A stretch of 49,307 nucleotides of DNA from the NCBI GenBank assembly GCA_011523395.1, contig WTGW01000084.1:1-49307 (forward strand), written 5' to 3'. This document shows, one piece after another, positions 33,861-42,063 of this stretch. The position numbers and the translations under genes were made by a program. The notes beneath the pieces were generated by a model. The model ran no database searches, had not been told where the DNA came from, and saw nothing but the letters and a program-made list of their open reading frames with translations. Each line of letters opens with the position of its first letter. Position 1 is the stretch's first letter. The stretch comes from Acidimicrobiia bacterium (GTDB lineage: Bacteria > Actinomycetota > Acidimicrobiia > Spongiisociales > Spongiisociaceae).

Positions 33861-34434
33861 AGTAGCTAGGACTGTTGCCCGGCTTCCATTTGATGGAGCA
33901 CCCCATGGAGGGATACTGACTCCCGGTTACGGGCCGCTCCTCTAGGACGGCGTCCAGGGCGGCTCGCAAGTCCTCCCCGGTGACCGGTACACCCGACCCC
34001 GGCCGTGATCGGTCGAACTGTCCTCGATAGACGAGGGTCCGCTCCGGGCCGAAGAGGAAGAAGTCCGGAGTGCAGGTCGCCGTGTAGCTCTTGGCCACTT
34101 CCTGGGTCTCGTCATACAGCACCGGGAACCGGTAGCCGCGCCGGCGCGCCACCCTCCCGAGCAGGTCGGGCGCGTCGTCCGGATAGTTCTCGGCGTCGTT
34201 GGCGCTGATTCCGACGATGGCCACGTCGGCTTCGGCGTAGTCCCGGCCGAACTCGGCGAGACCCTGCTGGATGTGGACCACGTACGGGCAGTGGTTACAG
34301 ATGAACATGACCACCAGCGCCTTGCTACCGGCAACGTCATGGAGGCTGAGCCGGGCGCCGCTCACCGTGTCCGGAAGGTCGAAGCCGGGCGCCGGGGTTC
34401 CCAGCGCGAGCATCGCGGATGTTGCTGCGGGCAT
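33859..34434 (-). CDS. Thioredoxin-like (redoxin/AhpC-type) protein
   Basis: 191 residues. The Cys motif FICNHCPYVVHIQQGL, then VAIVGISANDAENYPDD and GYRFPVLYDETQEVAKSYTATCTPDFFLFG, identify the thioredoxin-fold group with a CxxC site and a third Cys in the TCTPD segment; the end PSMGCSIKWKPGN is typical of this subfamily. Probably reduces peroxides or protein disulfides in the cytoplasm; no signal peptide is seen. A start at the Met eight residues in is possible. Confidence 0.87.
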   Translation of the reverse strand: MPAATSAMLALGTPAPGFDLPDTVSGARLSLHDVAGSKALVVMFICNHCPYVVHIQQGLAEFGRDYAEADVAIVGISANDAENYPDDAPDLLGRVARRRGYRFPVLYDETQEVAKSYTATCTPDFFLFGPERTLVYRGQFDRSRPGSGVPVTGEDLRAALDAVLEERPVTGSQYPSMGCSIKWKPGNSPSY

Positions 34435-34498
34435 GTCGGTTTACCTCGATCTCAAGGGGTCGGCAAGGTTATCACGGGCGCCGACCGTCCCCGGCCCG

Positions 34499-35005
34499 TC
34501 AGGCCGGCTCGGCCAGGAGGTAGGGGACCCATTGCGGGTCCCTGGACTTGCTCAGGGCGGCGTACAGCCATCCCTGGTAGCTGGGTGTGACCGGGGTCCG
34601 GGTTAGCTTGAGGCCGGCCTGCTCGGGCAGCCGGCTTCCCTTCCGGACATTGCAGCGCCGGCAGCAGGCCACCACGTTCTCCCACGTATGCTTGCCGCCC
34701 CGGGCCTTGGGCACCACGTGATCGAGGCTCTCGGCGGGCGAGCGGCAGTACTGGCACCGGTGGTGGTCACGGGCGAAGACCGCAGTCCTGGTGAGCGGGA
34801 CGCGGCGGTGGTAGGGGACCTTCACGTAGTCGCGCAGCCGGACCACGGAGGGGACCTCGAACTTGTGGTCCGCGCTCCTCCATACCAGGTTGGTGGCGGC
34901 CACGGTGTCCGCCTTGGAGCGCAGTACCAGCACTATGGCGCGCCGGGCGCTCACGATGGAAAGCGGCTCGTAAGTTGCGTTCAGAACCAGTGCTCGCTCT
35001 GCCAA
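34499..35005 (-). CDS. HNH endonuclease family protein
   Basis: 168 residues from a TTG with GAAGAGG upstream. The N-terminus RALVLNATYEPLSIVSARRAIVL is typical of a conserved actinobacterial HNH protein. The HNH site is RCQYCRSPAESLDHVVPKARGGKHTWENVVACCRRCN, with two CxxC pairs for zinc and a DHV catalytic region. It is a housekeeping-type HNH protein rather than a mobile-intron nuclease, as no intron context is present. Function in the cell is unknown. Confidence 0.87.
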   Translation of the reverse strand: MAERALVLNATYEPLSIVSARRAIVLVLRSKADTVAATNLVWRSADHKFEVPSVVRLRDYVKVPYHRRVPLTRTAVFARDHHRCQYCRSPAESLDHVVPKARGGKHTWENVVACCRRCNVRKGSRLPEQAGLKLTRTPVTPSYQGWLYAALSKSRDPQWVPYLLAEPA

Positions 35006-35118
35006 CCGGATACCTCTTCAGCTCGGGGTAACCATACCAAGCCGGCGGGGCTGCTTTCGGGCCCGTGGGACGTGTACGGGAGGGCGGCTCGGAACGCCCG
35101 CCCCGGCTATCGGCGCTG

Positions 35119-35568
35119 CTAGCCGGACCCGGCGCAGGAGGCGCAGACGCCTTCGATCTCGAAGGAATGGCCGGCGGCCGTGAACCCCTTCTCCTCGGTC
35201 GCCGCCGACACCAGCGAGTCGATTATCGACTCGGTGTGCTCGGTCAACTCGATGTCGTCGATGGTTCCACATGACCGGCATATCAGGTGGTGGTGATGCC
35301 CCATCAGCCACTCCGCCAGCTCGTAGCGGATGTTCCCGCCCCTGCCATGGTGGGGGACCAGGATGCCGAGGTCGGACATGGTCGTCAGCGTGCGGTATAT
35401 CGAGGACATGGGCACCGCTTCCTCCAGGTCCCTGTGCAGATCCCGGGCCGAGCGCGGGCCGTCGGATTGCTGCAAGGCCTGGACGAGGAGACGCCGTCCC
35501 TTGGTATAGCGGACCTCGGCCGAATTGAGACGCAACATCACCTGTTGCTCGATCTGTGAGGTCGCCAT
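35119..35568 (-). CDS. Fur-family metal-responsive regulator
   Basis: 149 residues. The winged helix-turn-helix is RYTKGRRLLVQALQQSDGPRSARDLHRDL with the DNA-contact segment SSIYRTLTTMSDLGIL. The regulatory site includes MGHHHHLICRSCGTIDDIEL, and the structural zinc is bound by CRSC and CASC. A Fur, Zur or PerR role cannot be separated by eye. TGAGGA precedes the ATG. It is divergent from the mraZ operon. Confidence 0.88.
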   Translation of the reverse strand: MATSQIEQQVMLRLNSAEVRYTKGRRLLVQALQQSDGPRSARDLHRDLEEAVPMSSIYRTLTTMSDLGILVPHHGRGGNIRYELAEWLMGHHHHLICRSCGTIDDIELTEHTESIIDSLVSAATEEKGFTAAGHSFEIEGVCASCAGSG

Positions 35569-35785
35569 GGGGTCCTCAGGGGATTAGCCGGCCGGTTCTC
35601 TCGGGTGGTGCTAGGCCGGAGCGACCGTTGCCGTTCCGCGCATCTCGACACCGGTTCTCATCCTAGCCCGCGGGGCTTCGGCCCTTCCCGGGCGCCTTCT
35701 CAACGCCGAGCGGGCGGTACGCCCGGCCGATCCGGGCGTGCATGACCCACCGATTTCCCGCTGGTGTCAATTTGTGTAAGAATGG

Positions 35786-35814
35786 TGTCGTCGAGTGGGA
35801 GGAAGTGGTAGACT
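35786..35814 (+). promoter_or_regulatory. Candidate MraZ operator in the mraZ promoter
   Basis: Three pentamers in 10-bp phase, TGTCG, TGGGA and TGGTA, separated by TCGAG and GGAAG, resemble the TGGGN repeats bound by MraZ. They run into TAGACT (35809-35814), a possible -10 box. The same stretch forms an imperfect dyad, TGGGAG...AAGT with ACTT...CTCCCA. Binding would block the promoter, consistent with autorepression known from E. coli. Confidence 0.45.
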
Positions 35815-35863
35815 TCGACTCCCAGTCCTCTGATCGACAGCGGACGGTACTACGAGCGGAGCG

Positions 35864-36313
35864 ATGAAGGAACGGCGCCAGGAGTTTCTAGGCGAGTTGT
35901 CGCGGAAAGTCGACGGCAAGGGTCGCGTGGTGCTGCCGGCCGAATACCGCGATCTGCTTGACGGCGACTTCTACGTGACCAGGGGTCGAGACCGCTGCCT
36001 GTACGTGTTTCCGTGGGAGGTGTGGCAGAAGAGAAAGAGAGCACTCGGGGAGCTCGACGAGGCCAGTGCCGCGGGTCGGGCCGAGGTCAGGGCCTTCTTC
36101 TCGGGCGCCACCCGGCCCGAGCTGGACTCGGCCGGTCGGGTACAGCTCTCGATGCGGTTGCGCGAGTATGCCGGGCTCTCACAGGACGTGATCTTCGTAG
36201 GCGCGGGCGAGTACGCAGAGATATGGGCCGCGGAGGCGTGGGCCCGCTACCAGCCATCGGCCATGGCGGCCTATTCCGGAGGACAGGAGGAATCACCCCA
36301 GATCGACGACTGA
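35864..36313 (+). CDS. mraZ: MraZ transcriptional regulator of the dcw cluster
   Basis: 149 residues. Two AbrB-like SpoVT domains: KVDGKGRVVLPAEYRDLL near residue 12 and ELDSAGRVQLSMRLREYAGL near residue 90, each with the DxxGR core. It is the first gene of the dcw cluster and probably represses it. A GGAGCG lies about five bases before the ATG. Confidence 0.94.
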   Translation: MKERRQEFLGELSRKVDGKGRVVLPAEYRDLLDGDFYVTRGRDRCLYVFPWEVWQKRKRALGELDEASAAGRAEVRAFFSGATRPELDSAGRVQLSMRLREYAGLSQDVIFVGAGEYAEIWAAEAWARYQPSAMAAYSGGQEESPQIDD

Positions 36314-36347
36314 CACGAGACAACCCCCACCGGCACGATGACCTGCT

Positions 36348-36433
36348 CATTGCCAGCCCTCCGGACACCCATTGGATTGTCCCTACTCCGCCCGCAGTCC
36401 CTTAGGTAAGAAAGCATCGGAGGGCTGGCAATG
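36348..36433 (+). promoter_or_regulatory. Long inverted repeat masking the rsmH start
   Basis: CATTGCCAGCCCTCCG (36348-36363) is the exact reverse complement of CGGAGGGCTGGCAATG (36418-36433). The 3' arm contains the GGAGGG ribosome binding site and ends on the rsmH ATG, so in mRNA the 16-bp stem (54-base loop) would hide both. The 5' arm starts 35 bases after the mraZ stop. This could be a translational switch or terminator-like element; no U-run follows. Confidence 0.6.
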
Positions 36434-37366
36434 GGTCAGGAACCAGGAAAGAAGCCGGTGAGCGGTAGGCCGTTCCATGTACCCGTAATGCTGGAGGAGG
36501 TTGTGAGCTTGTTCTCGCCCATAAAGGATGGGGTGATCGTCGATGCGACCCTCGGCGGAGGCGGTCACACGGCTGCTCTTCTCGCCAGGCTCGACGACTC
36601 GGTCAGCATCCTCGGCATCGATCGCGATCCTGCCGCCGTCGACCGCATGTTCGAGCACAGCCGGCTCAGGCTCGTAGTGGGCAACTTCGGACAACTGGAC
36701 CGGATCCTGGCGAGCCAGGGTCTGGACGAGATAGCGGGAGTCCTGCTCGATCTCGGTGTCTCGAGCCATCAACTCGACGAGGGCGGGCGTGGCTTCTCGT
36801 ACCGCCATGAGGGTCCGCTCGACATGCGAATGGGTCCGGATGCCGCTCGCACAGCCCATGAGATCGTCAATGAGGCCTCTCCGGCCGAGCTCGGGAGGAT
36901 CATCCGCTCGCTGGGAGAGGAGCGTTTCGCCAGGCGTATCGCAGCGGCAATCGTCGAGCATCGGCCCATCGAGACGACCGCCCGGCTGGCGGAGGTGGTC
37001 CGGCGAGCCATCCCCGCAGCCACCCGGCGATCGGGCGGCCATCCGGCGCGCCGGACCTTCCAGGCGGTGCGGATGGCCGTGAACGAGGAGTTGGGCGCAC
37101 TGTCAGCAGGGCTGGACTCCGGTATCGAAGCACTCCGCCCGGGGGGTCGATGCGTGGCGATTGCCTATCACTCGCTCGAGGATCGGATCGTCAAGCGCCG
37201 GTTCCGGCGGGGGGAGGGCCGGGAACCCGGCCCGGTGCTTCCTGTCGCCCCGCCGGTCGAGTTGACGGCTCTAGCGCGCCGAGCCATCAAGCCCGGTGAG
37301 GCAGAGGTGCTCCGCAATCCGAGGGCGCGGAGCGCCCGTCTCCGCGCGGTGGAGAAGGTGGCGTGA
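36431..37366 (+). CDS. rsmH: 16S rRNA (cytosine1402-N4)-methyltransferase
   Basis: 311 residues. HVPVMLEEVVSLFSP at the start, VDATLGGGGHTAALLARL for the SAM site, GVLLDLGVSSHQLDEGGRGFSYRHEGPLDMRM for the conserved active region, and AYHSLEDRIVKRRFR at the C-terminus are all RsmH hallmarks. It methylates C1402 in the ribosomal P site. Its start is inside the long inverted repeat described separately; the ATG at 36431 is fixed by GGAGGG. Confidence 0.95.
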   Translation: MGQEPGKKPVSGRPFHVPVMLEEVVSLFSPIKDGVIVDATLGGGGHTAALLARLDDSVSILGIDRDPAAVDRMFEHSRLRLVVGNFGQLDRILASQGLDEIAGVLLDLGVSSHQLDEGGRGFSYRHEGPLDMRMGPDAARTAHEIVNEASPAELGRIIRSLGEERFARRIAAAIVEHRPIETTARLAEVVRRAIPAATRRSGGHPARRTFQAVRMAVNEELGALSAGLDSGIEALRPGGRCVAIAYHSLEDRIVKRRFRRGEGREPGPVLPVAPPVELTALARRAIKPGEAEVLRNPRARSARLRAVEKVA

Positions 37367-37752
37367 CCGCGCGCCGGCATCCGGTCGCTGCACCCGCTCC
37401 GGCGGGTCTCCGGGTCCTGTCCGGGGGAGGAGCGACGTGGTGGCGCCCGCTCACCTGGGTCATCTACACGGTGGTGGCGGTGGCGGCGTTCCTGGCGTTC
37501 ATCTTCCTGCGGACCGCGGTCGACGAGGTGATGTACGACATCAGCAATACGCAGGCGCAGATACAGGTGGAGCTGGAGCGTAAGGCGCACCTGGAGGAGG
37601 AGAAGAGAGCGCTCCAGTCTCCGTGGGAGATCGTGCCGATCGCAGAGAGAATGCTCGGAATGGTGCTACCCGAAGACGTGATCCCGGTGTCCGCGGCAGA
37701 GACTGCTCCGATCGAAGACAGCGGAGCCTCGACCCGGATCGGCGAAGGCTGA
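37363..37752 (+). CDS. ftsL: FtsL-like division protein
   Basis: 129 residues from a GTG overlapping the rsmH stop (GTGA). A cytoplasmic, Pro/Ala/Arg-rich N-terminus of 45 residues, one transmembrane helix (WVIYTVVAVAAFLAFIFL), then a coiled coil (NTQAQIQVELERKAHLEEEKRALQSPWEI) give the FtsL/DivIC plan. In the divisome it forms a complex with the DivIC and FtsQ type proteins and activates FtsW-FtsI. Sequence conservation is poor in this family, so position between rsmH and ftsI is key evidence. Confidence 0.8.
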   Translation: MTARRHPVAAPAPAGLRVLSGGGATWWRPLTWVIYTVVAVAAFLAFIFLRTAVDEVMYDISNTQAQIQVELERKAHLEEEKRALQSPWEIVPIAERMLGMVLPEDVIPVSAAETAPIEDSGASTRIGEG

Positions 37753-37756
37753 GCCG

Positions 37757-39511
37757 ATGGCGACCAACAAGCCGCGGAGGCTCGTCAAGCAGTCGACCGA
37801 CGTGCGCTTGTTGTCGATAGCCCTCATCTTCGTCGGTTGCTGGGTGTTCATCGGCTACCAGCTGTACCAGGTCCAAGTCGTGGACGCGGCCGTGTACCGG
37901 GAGGCTGCCGACCGGCAACTCATCCGGGTCGAGGAGACCGCGGCGGTACGGGGAACCATCTTCGACCGGCAGAATCGGGAGCTGGCCATCACTTCCCAGT
38001 CCCGCTCCATCTATGCGGACCCGCGCCAGGTCGACGACCCGGCGGGCACCGCCTCCGTGTTGAGCAAGCTTCTCGGCATCGACATCCACACGCTCCGGGA
38101 CAAGCTGTACTCGGACACCACCTTCCAGTTCCTCGCCCGCCAGGTCGACACCGACACCGCAGCCCAGGTGGAGGATCTCGAGCTCCCGGGGATCCACCTC
38201 CTGCCCGAGCCCAAGCGGGTATACCCCTACGGACCGCTCGCTGCCCATGTGGTGGGGTTCGTCAACATAGACTCGGAGGGCATCGAGGGGGTCGAAGCCG
38301 AGTACGACGACCTGCTGACGGGCATTCCCGGACGGGTGCTGGCCGAACGGGCGGCGAGAGGGCAGCTGATCCCGCAGGGCCGTACCGAGATAGAGCCCGC
38401 CGTGGCGGGTGCCGACCTGGTTCTGGCGATCGACCGGGAGATCCAGTTCATGGCCTACCGGGAGTGCGTGGAGACGTTGGCGATTGCCCAGGCCGAGCGG
38501 TGTATCGCAGTGGCCATGGACCCCGCCACCTTCGAGGTGCTGGCCATGGCGGTGGCGCCGGCGTTCGACCCCACCACCAGGACCCAGGACGACATCGAGT
38601 CGGGCCGGCTCGTCAACATGGCCATCCGTTCCGTCTACGAGCCCGGCTCCACCCAGAAGGCGGTGACGGTGGCGGCCGCCCTCAATGAGGGAGTGGTGGC
38701 CTGGGACACCCAGTACCTGGTGCAGGACGAGTTCGAGGTCGTCGAGGGCACCTGTGACGGCGAAGGTGAGCAGGAGTTCGGCTGCTACCGGGATTTCAGC
38801 CCCCATGAGCCGATGGTGATGACGGTCAGGGACTGCGTCCGCCTGTCCTCGAACGTATGCATGGTGAAGATCGGCCGTGATCTCGGCGTGGATAACCTGC
38901 GGTCGTACCTGGAGGCGTTCGGGTACGGACAGGTCACCGGCATCGACTACCCGGGCGAAGCCGGTGGGGCGGTCAACCTCCCGCACGGCTGCCCGACCTG
39001 CCCGGCCTCCGCCTCAATCGGCTATTCGCTCTCGGTCACCGCTCTGCAGATGGCCTCGGTCTACAGCACCATCGCCAACGGGGGCGTACGCCTGGGACCC
39101 CGCCTGATGATCGGCTGGGCGGATGGAGACGGCCTGCAGGAGACCGAGCCGGCACCCGGGACCAGGGTGATATCCGAGGACACGGCCCGCACGGTGCGCC
39201 TCCTACTCAAGTCCGTGGTGGACAGCGGCACCGGTACCAATGCGGCCGTGCCCGGGTACACGGTGGCCGGCAAGACCGGTACCACCCGGAGGTTCGACTT
39301 CGACGTCGGGGCGTATACCACCGACTACGTCTCCAGCTTCGTGGGGATGGCGCCCGTCGACGACCCCCGCCTGGTGATAGTGGTCGTGGTCGACTCGCCT
39401 CAAGTGGGTTCGACCGTTGCCGAACGGACCGGCGGCGCGGTGGCCGCTCCGGCCTTCTCCAGGATCATGGAGGCGTCTCTCCACCAGATGGGAGTGCGAC
39501 CGGATGCCTGA
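37757..39511 (+). CDS. ftsI: Penicillin-binding protein 3 (FtsI), septal transpeptidase
   Basis: 584 residues. One N-terminal transmembrane segment (LLSIALIFVGCWVFIGYQLY), the dimerisation domain (VRGTIFDRQNRELAIT), and the transpeptidase with EPGSTQKAV (SxxK), LSSNVCMVKIG (SxN) and AGKTGTTRRF (KTG). It crosslinks septal peptidoglycan with FtsW as partner. No PASTA domains follow. It overlaps murE by eight bases. Confidence 0.94.
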   Translation: MATNKPRRLVKQSTDVRLLSIALIFVGCWVFIGYQLYQVQVVDAAVYREAADRQLIRVEETAAVRGTIFDRQNRELAITSQSRSIYADPRQVDDPAGTASVLSKLLGIDIHTLRDKLYSDTTFQFLARQVDTDTAAQVEDLELPGIHLLPEPKRVYPYGPLAAHVVGFVNIDSEGIEGVEAEYDDLLTGIPGRVLAERAARGQLIPQGRTEIEPAVAGADLVLAIDREIQFMAYRECVETLAIAQAERCIAVAMDPATFEVLAMAVAPAFDPTTRTQDDIESGRLVNMAIRSVYEPGSTQKAVTVAAALNEGVVAWDTQYLVQDEFEVVEGTCDGEGEQEFGCYRDFSPHEPMVMTVRDCVRLSSNVCMVKIGRDLGVDNLRSYLEAFGYGQVTGIDYPGEAGGAVNLPHGCPTCPASASIGYSLSVTALQMASVYSTIANGGVRLGPRLMIGWADGDGLQETEPAPGTRVISEDTARTVRLLLKSVVDSGTGTNAAVPGYTVAGKTGTTRRFDFDVGAYTTDYVSSFVGMAPVDDPRLVIVVVVDSPQVGSTVAERTGGAVAAPAFSRIMEASLHQMGVRPDA

Positions 39512-40964
39512 TGACCGGCTCACGCTTGCCGACCTCGCAGCCCGCATCGGCGGTGACCTGAGCGGCGACGGATCGATCCTGATCGATGACGTGACCCACG
39601 ACAGCCGCAGGGCCGGCCCGGGGTTCCTGTTCGTGGCCGTCCCCGGCCGGGTCGTGGACGGGCACCGATTCGTGGAGGATGCAACCCGGCGGGGAGCGGC
39701 CGCCGCCCTGGTGCAGGACTGGATACCGCCGGTCGCGATTCCCCAGATCCGCGTCCCCGACACCCGCCGGGTGCTCGGCGTGGCCGCCTCCATGGTGCAT
39801 GGTGAGCCCTCCCGCGGCTTGGAGATCATCGGCGTGACCGGCACCAACGGCAAGACCACGGTTACGGTGATGCTGGAGGCGATCGCCCGCGCCGCGGGTC
39901 GATCGTTCGGGAGGATAGGAACGCTGGGGGTTACGGTGGAGGGGGTCGACGAGACCCTCTCGCACACGACACCGGAGGGCGCCGACTTGCAACGTATCTT
40001 TCGAAGAATGGTGAACAGCGGGGTCTCCACGGTGGCGATGGAGGTGTCTTCGCATGCCCTGGCCCTCAGCCGGGTCGAGGGGACCACCTTCAGGGTGGCC
40101 GCGTTCACCAACCTGTCCCAGGACCATCTCGACTTCCACGGAGACATGGAGGACTACTACCGGGCCAAAGCACGCTTGTTCGACGGGCGCGCCGCGGTTC
40201 ACGTCATCGATGTGACCACCGCCGCCGGGCAGCGTCTGGCCGGCTCGGCTACCCGGCCCGTGGTCACGGTCGGCCGCGGGCCCGGCCACGATGTGTCGAT
40301 CAACTCTCCTGACCCGGACCTGTCCCGAGCCCGCTTCCGCTGCGGGATCGGAGGTCGGGACGTGGCTCTGGAGGTCCGTCCCGGAGGCCTTCACAACATC
40401 CACAACGCCGCCCTGGCGGCGGCGTGCGCCCACCAGGTGGGTATCGGCTTCGGCCCTATCAGAGCAGGTCTGGCCGCCATGGCCGGCGTCAGGGGCCGGC
40501 TCGATCCGGTGGACATGGGACAGCCCTTCCAGGTGCTGGTCGACTATGCCCACAGCCCCGAGGCGGTCGAGTCCGTGGTGCGCACCGCCCGCGCCCACAG
40601 CAGCGGTTCGGTGATCGTGGTGGTCGGGGGCGCCGGAGATCGGGACGCCACGAAGCGCCCCCTGCTGGGAGCGGCTGCGGCCCGGGCCGACCTGGCCGTG
40701 ATCACCTCCGACAATCCTCGTAGCGAGGATCCTGCCTCGCTGGTCGAGCAGGTGGTGGCGGGAACCCGGGACGGCCGGGCCCGCGTGCTGGCGGAGGTGG
40801 ACCGGCACGTGGCCATCCGGCTGGCGATCGACCATGCCTCTCCCGGCGACGTGGTGCTGATCCTCGGCAAGGGCCACGAGACGTACCAGGACTTCGGTAC
40901 GCGGGTGGTCCCGTTCGACGACCGGGAAGTGGCTGCTTCCTGGCTAGCGGTCCGGTCGGGATAG
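39504..40964 (+). CDS. murE: UDP-MurNAc-tripeptide synthetase
   Basis: 486 residues from the ATG at 39504; the track's start at 39417 is inside ftsI. The ATP motif GVTGTNGKTTVTVML is near residue 112, and the sequence TSDNPRSEDPASLV near 400 carries the DNPR motif of enzymes that add meso-diaminopimelate. It therefore predicts an A1-gamma type peptidoglycan with DAP, common in this part of the Actinobacteria. It is followed by mraY after only 37 bases, without murF. Confidence 0.94.
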   Translation: MPDDRLTLADLAARIGGDLSGDGSILIDDVTHDSRRAGPGFLFVAVPGRVVDGHRFVEDATRRGAAAALVQDWIPPVAIPQIRVPDTRRVLGVAASMVHGEPSRGLEIIGVTGTNGKTTVTVMLEAIARAAGRSFGRIGTLGVTVEGVDETLSHTTPEGADLQRIFRRMVNSGVSTVAMEVSSHALALSRVEGTTFRVAAFTNLSQDHLDFHGDMEDYYRAKARLFDGRAAVHVIDVTTAAGQRLAGSATRPVVTVGRGPGHDVSINSPDPDLSRARFRCGIGGRDVALEVRPGGLHNIHNAALAAACAHQVGIGFGPIRAGLAAMAGVRGRLDPVDMGQPFQVLVDYAHSPEAVESVVRTARAHSSGSVIVVVGGAGDRDATKRPLLGAAAARADLAVITSDNPRSEDPASLVEQVVAGTRDGRARVLAEVDRHVAIRLAIDHASPGDVVLILGKGHETYQDFGTRVVPFDDREVAASWLAVRSG

Positions 40965-41001
40965 TGGTCATGCCTGCGGGCGGTCTCACGGGCGGCTTCC
41001 G

Positions 41002-42063
41002 ATGATCGCCATGCTCACCGCTGCCACGGTGGCCTTCGGGGTGGCCATCTTCGGCACCGCCTACGCAATCCGCCTGTTCCGGGCGTTGAACATCGGCCAG
41101 TTCATCCAGCAGGAGCTGGAAGGCCACATGCACAAGTCGGGCACGCCCACGATGGGCGGCATCGTCATCATCGCCGCCATCCTGTGCGGCTATGCGGTGT
41201 CCCAATTCCGCGTCCGGTTCGACGACCGGGGAGTCGACCTGGTCAATACCGGCTTCGAAACCTCCGGGCTGCTCGTGATCGGCGCCATCGTCGGCATGGG
41301 CGTGGTCGGCTTCATCGACGACTACCAGAAGCTCTCCAGGTTCCGCAACAAGGGTCTGGGCATCACGGCCAAGCTGATCGGGCAGCTGGCGGTGGCCGGG
41401 CTCTTCACATGGGGCGCGGTGGCAAGCGGGGCCTCCACCGCCCTCGCCTTCACCCGACCCACCGCCCTCGATCTGGGAGCGGCGGCGTTTGCCATCTGGG
41501 TGCTCCTGCTGCTCACCGGCTTCGCCAACGCGGTCAACTTCACCGACGGCCTGGACGGGCTGGCATCCGGATCGGTGGCGCTGGTAGCGGCTTCGTACAT
41601 GATCATCGCCTTCTGGATCTTCCGGCACCCCGAGATCTACAACGTGGAGGGGAGCCTGGGTCTGGCGACCGTGGCGTCCGCGATCATGGGCGCCTCCCTC
41701 GGATTTCTCTGGTGGAACGCCTGTCCCGCCCGGATAATCATGGGGGATGTCGGGTCCCAGGCCCTCGGGGGCGGGATCACGGCCATAGCGTTGCTGACGA
41801 ATACCCACCTGCTCCTCGTGATCCTGGGCGGCCTGTTCGTGATCGAAGCCCTATCGGTGATAATCCAGGTGGCGGGGTTCCGGTGGTTCGGGGGACGGCG
41901 GGTGTTCCGGATGGCGCCCATCCACCATCACTTCGAGATGAAGGACTGGCCGGAGACCACCATCATCACCCGATTCTGGATCATCGCCGCCATCGGCGTG
42001 GCGCTCGGCCTGGGTATCTTCTACGGGGACTTCCTCGCCGTTGGCCAGGTGGGAGGGTCCTGA
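41002..42063 (+). CDS. mraY: Phospho-MurNAc-pentapeptide transferase
   Basis: 353 residues, about ten transmembrane helices. MraY signatures: GFIDDYQKL, NFTDGLDGLASGSVAL, IIMGDVGSQALGG (usually MGDTGSLALGG, so two changes in a conserved loop), and RMAPIHHHFEMKDWPE. It makes lipid I at the inner membrane. The stop overlaps the murD ATG (TGATG). Confidence 0.95.
   Translation: MIAMLTAATVAFGVAIFGTAYAIRLFRALNIGQFIQQELEGHMHKSGTPTMGGIVIIAAILCGYAVSQFRVRFDDRGVDLVNTGFETSGLLVIGAIVGMGVVGFIDDYQKLSRFRNKGLGITAKLIGQLAVAGLFTWGAVASGASTALAFTRPTALDLGAAAFAIWVLLLLTGFANAVNFTDGLDGLASGSVALVAASYMIIAFWIFRHPEIYNVEGSLGLATVASAIMGASLGFLWWNACPARIIMGDVGSQALGGGITAIALLTNTHLLLVILGGLFVIEALSVIIQVAGFRWFGGRRVFRMAPIHHHFEMKDWPETTIITRFWIIAAIGVALGLGIFYGDFLAVGQVGGS

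Noticed and set aside
35809-35840. A tRNA-like sequence (ACTTCGACTCCCAG) before mraZ.
   Set aside because: No matching acceptor stem or anticodon arm could be drawn around it.
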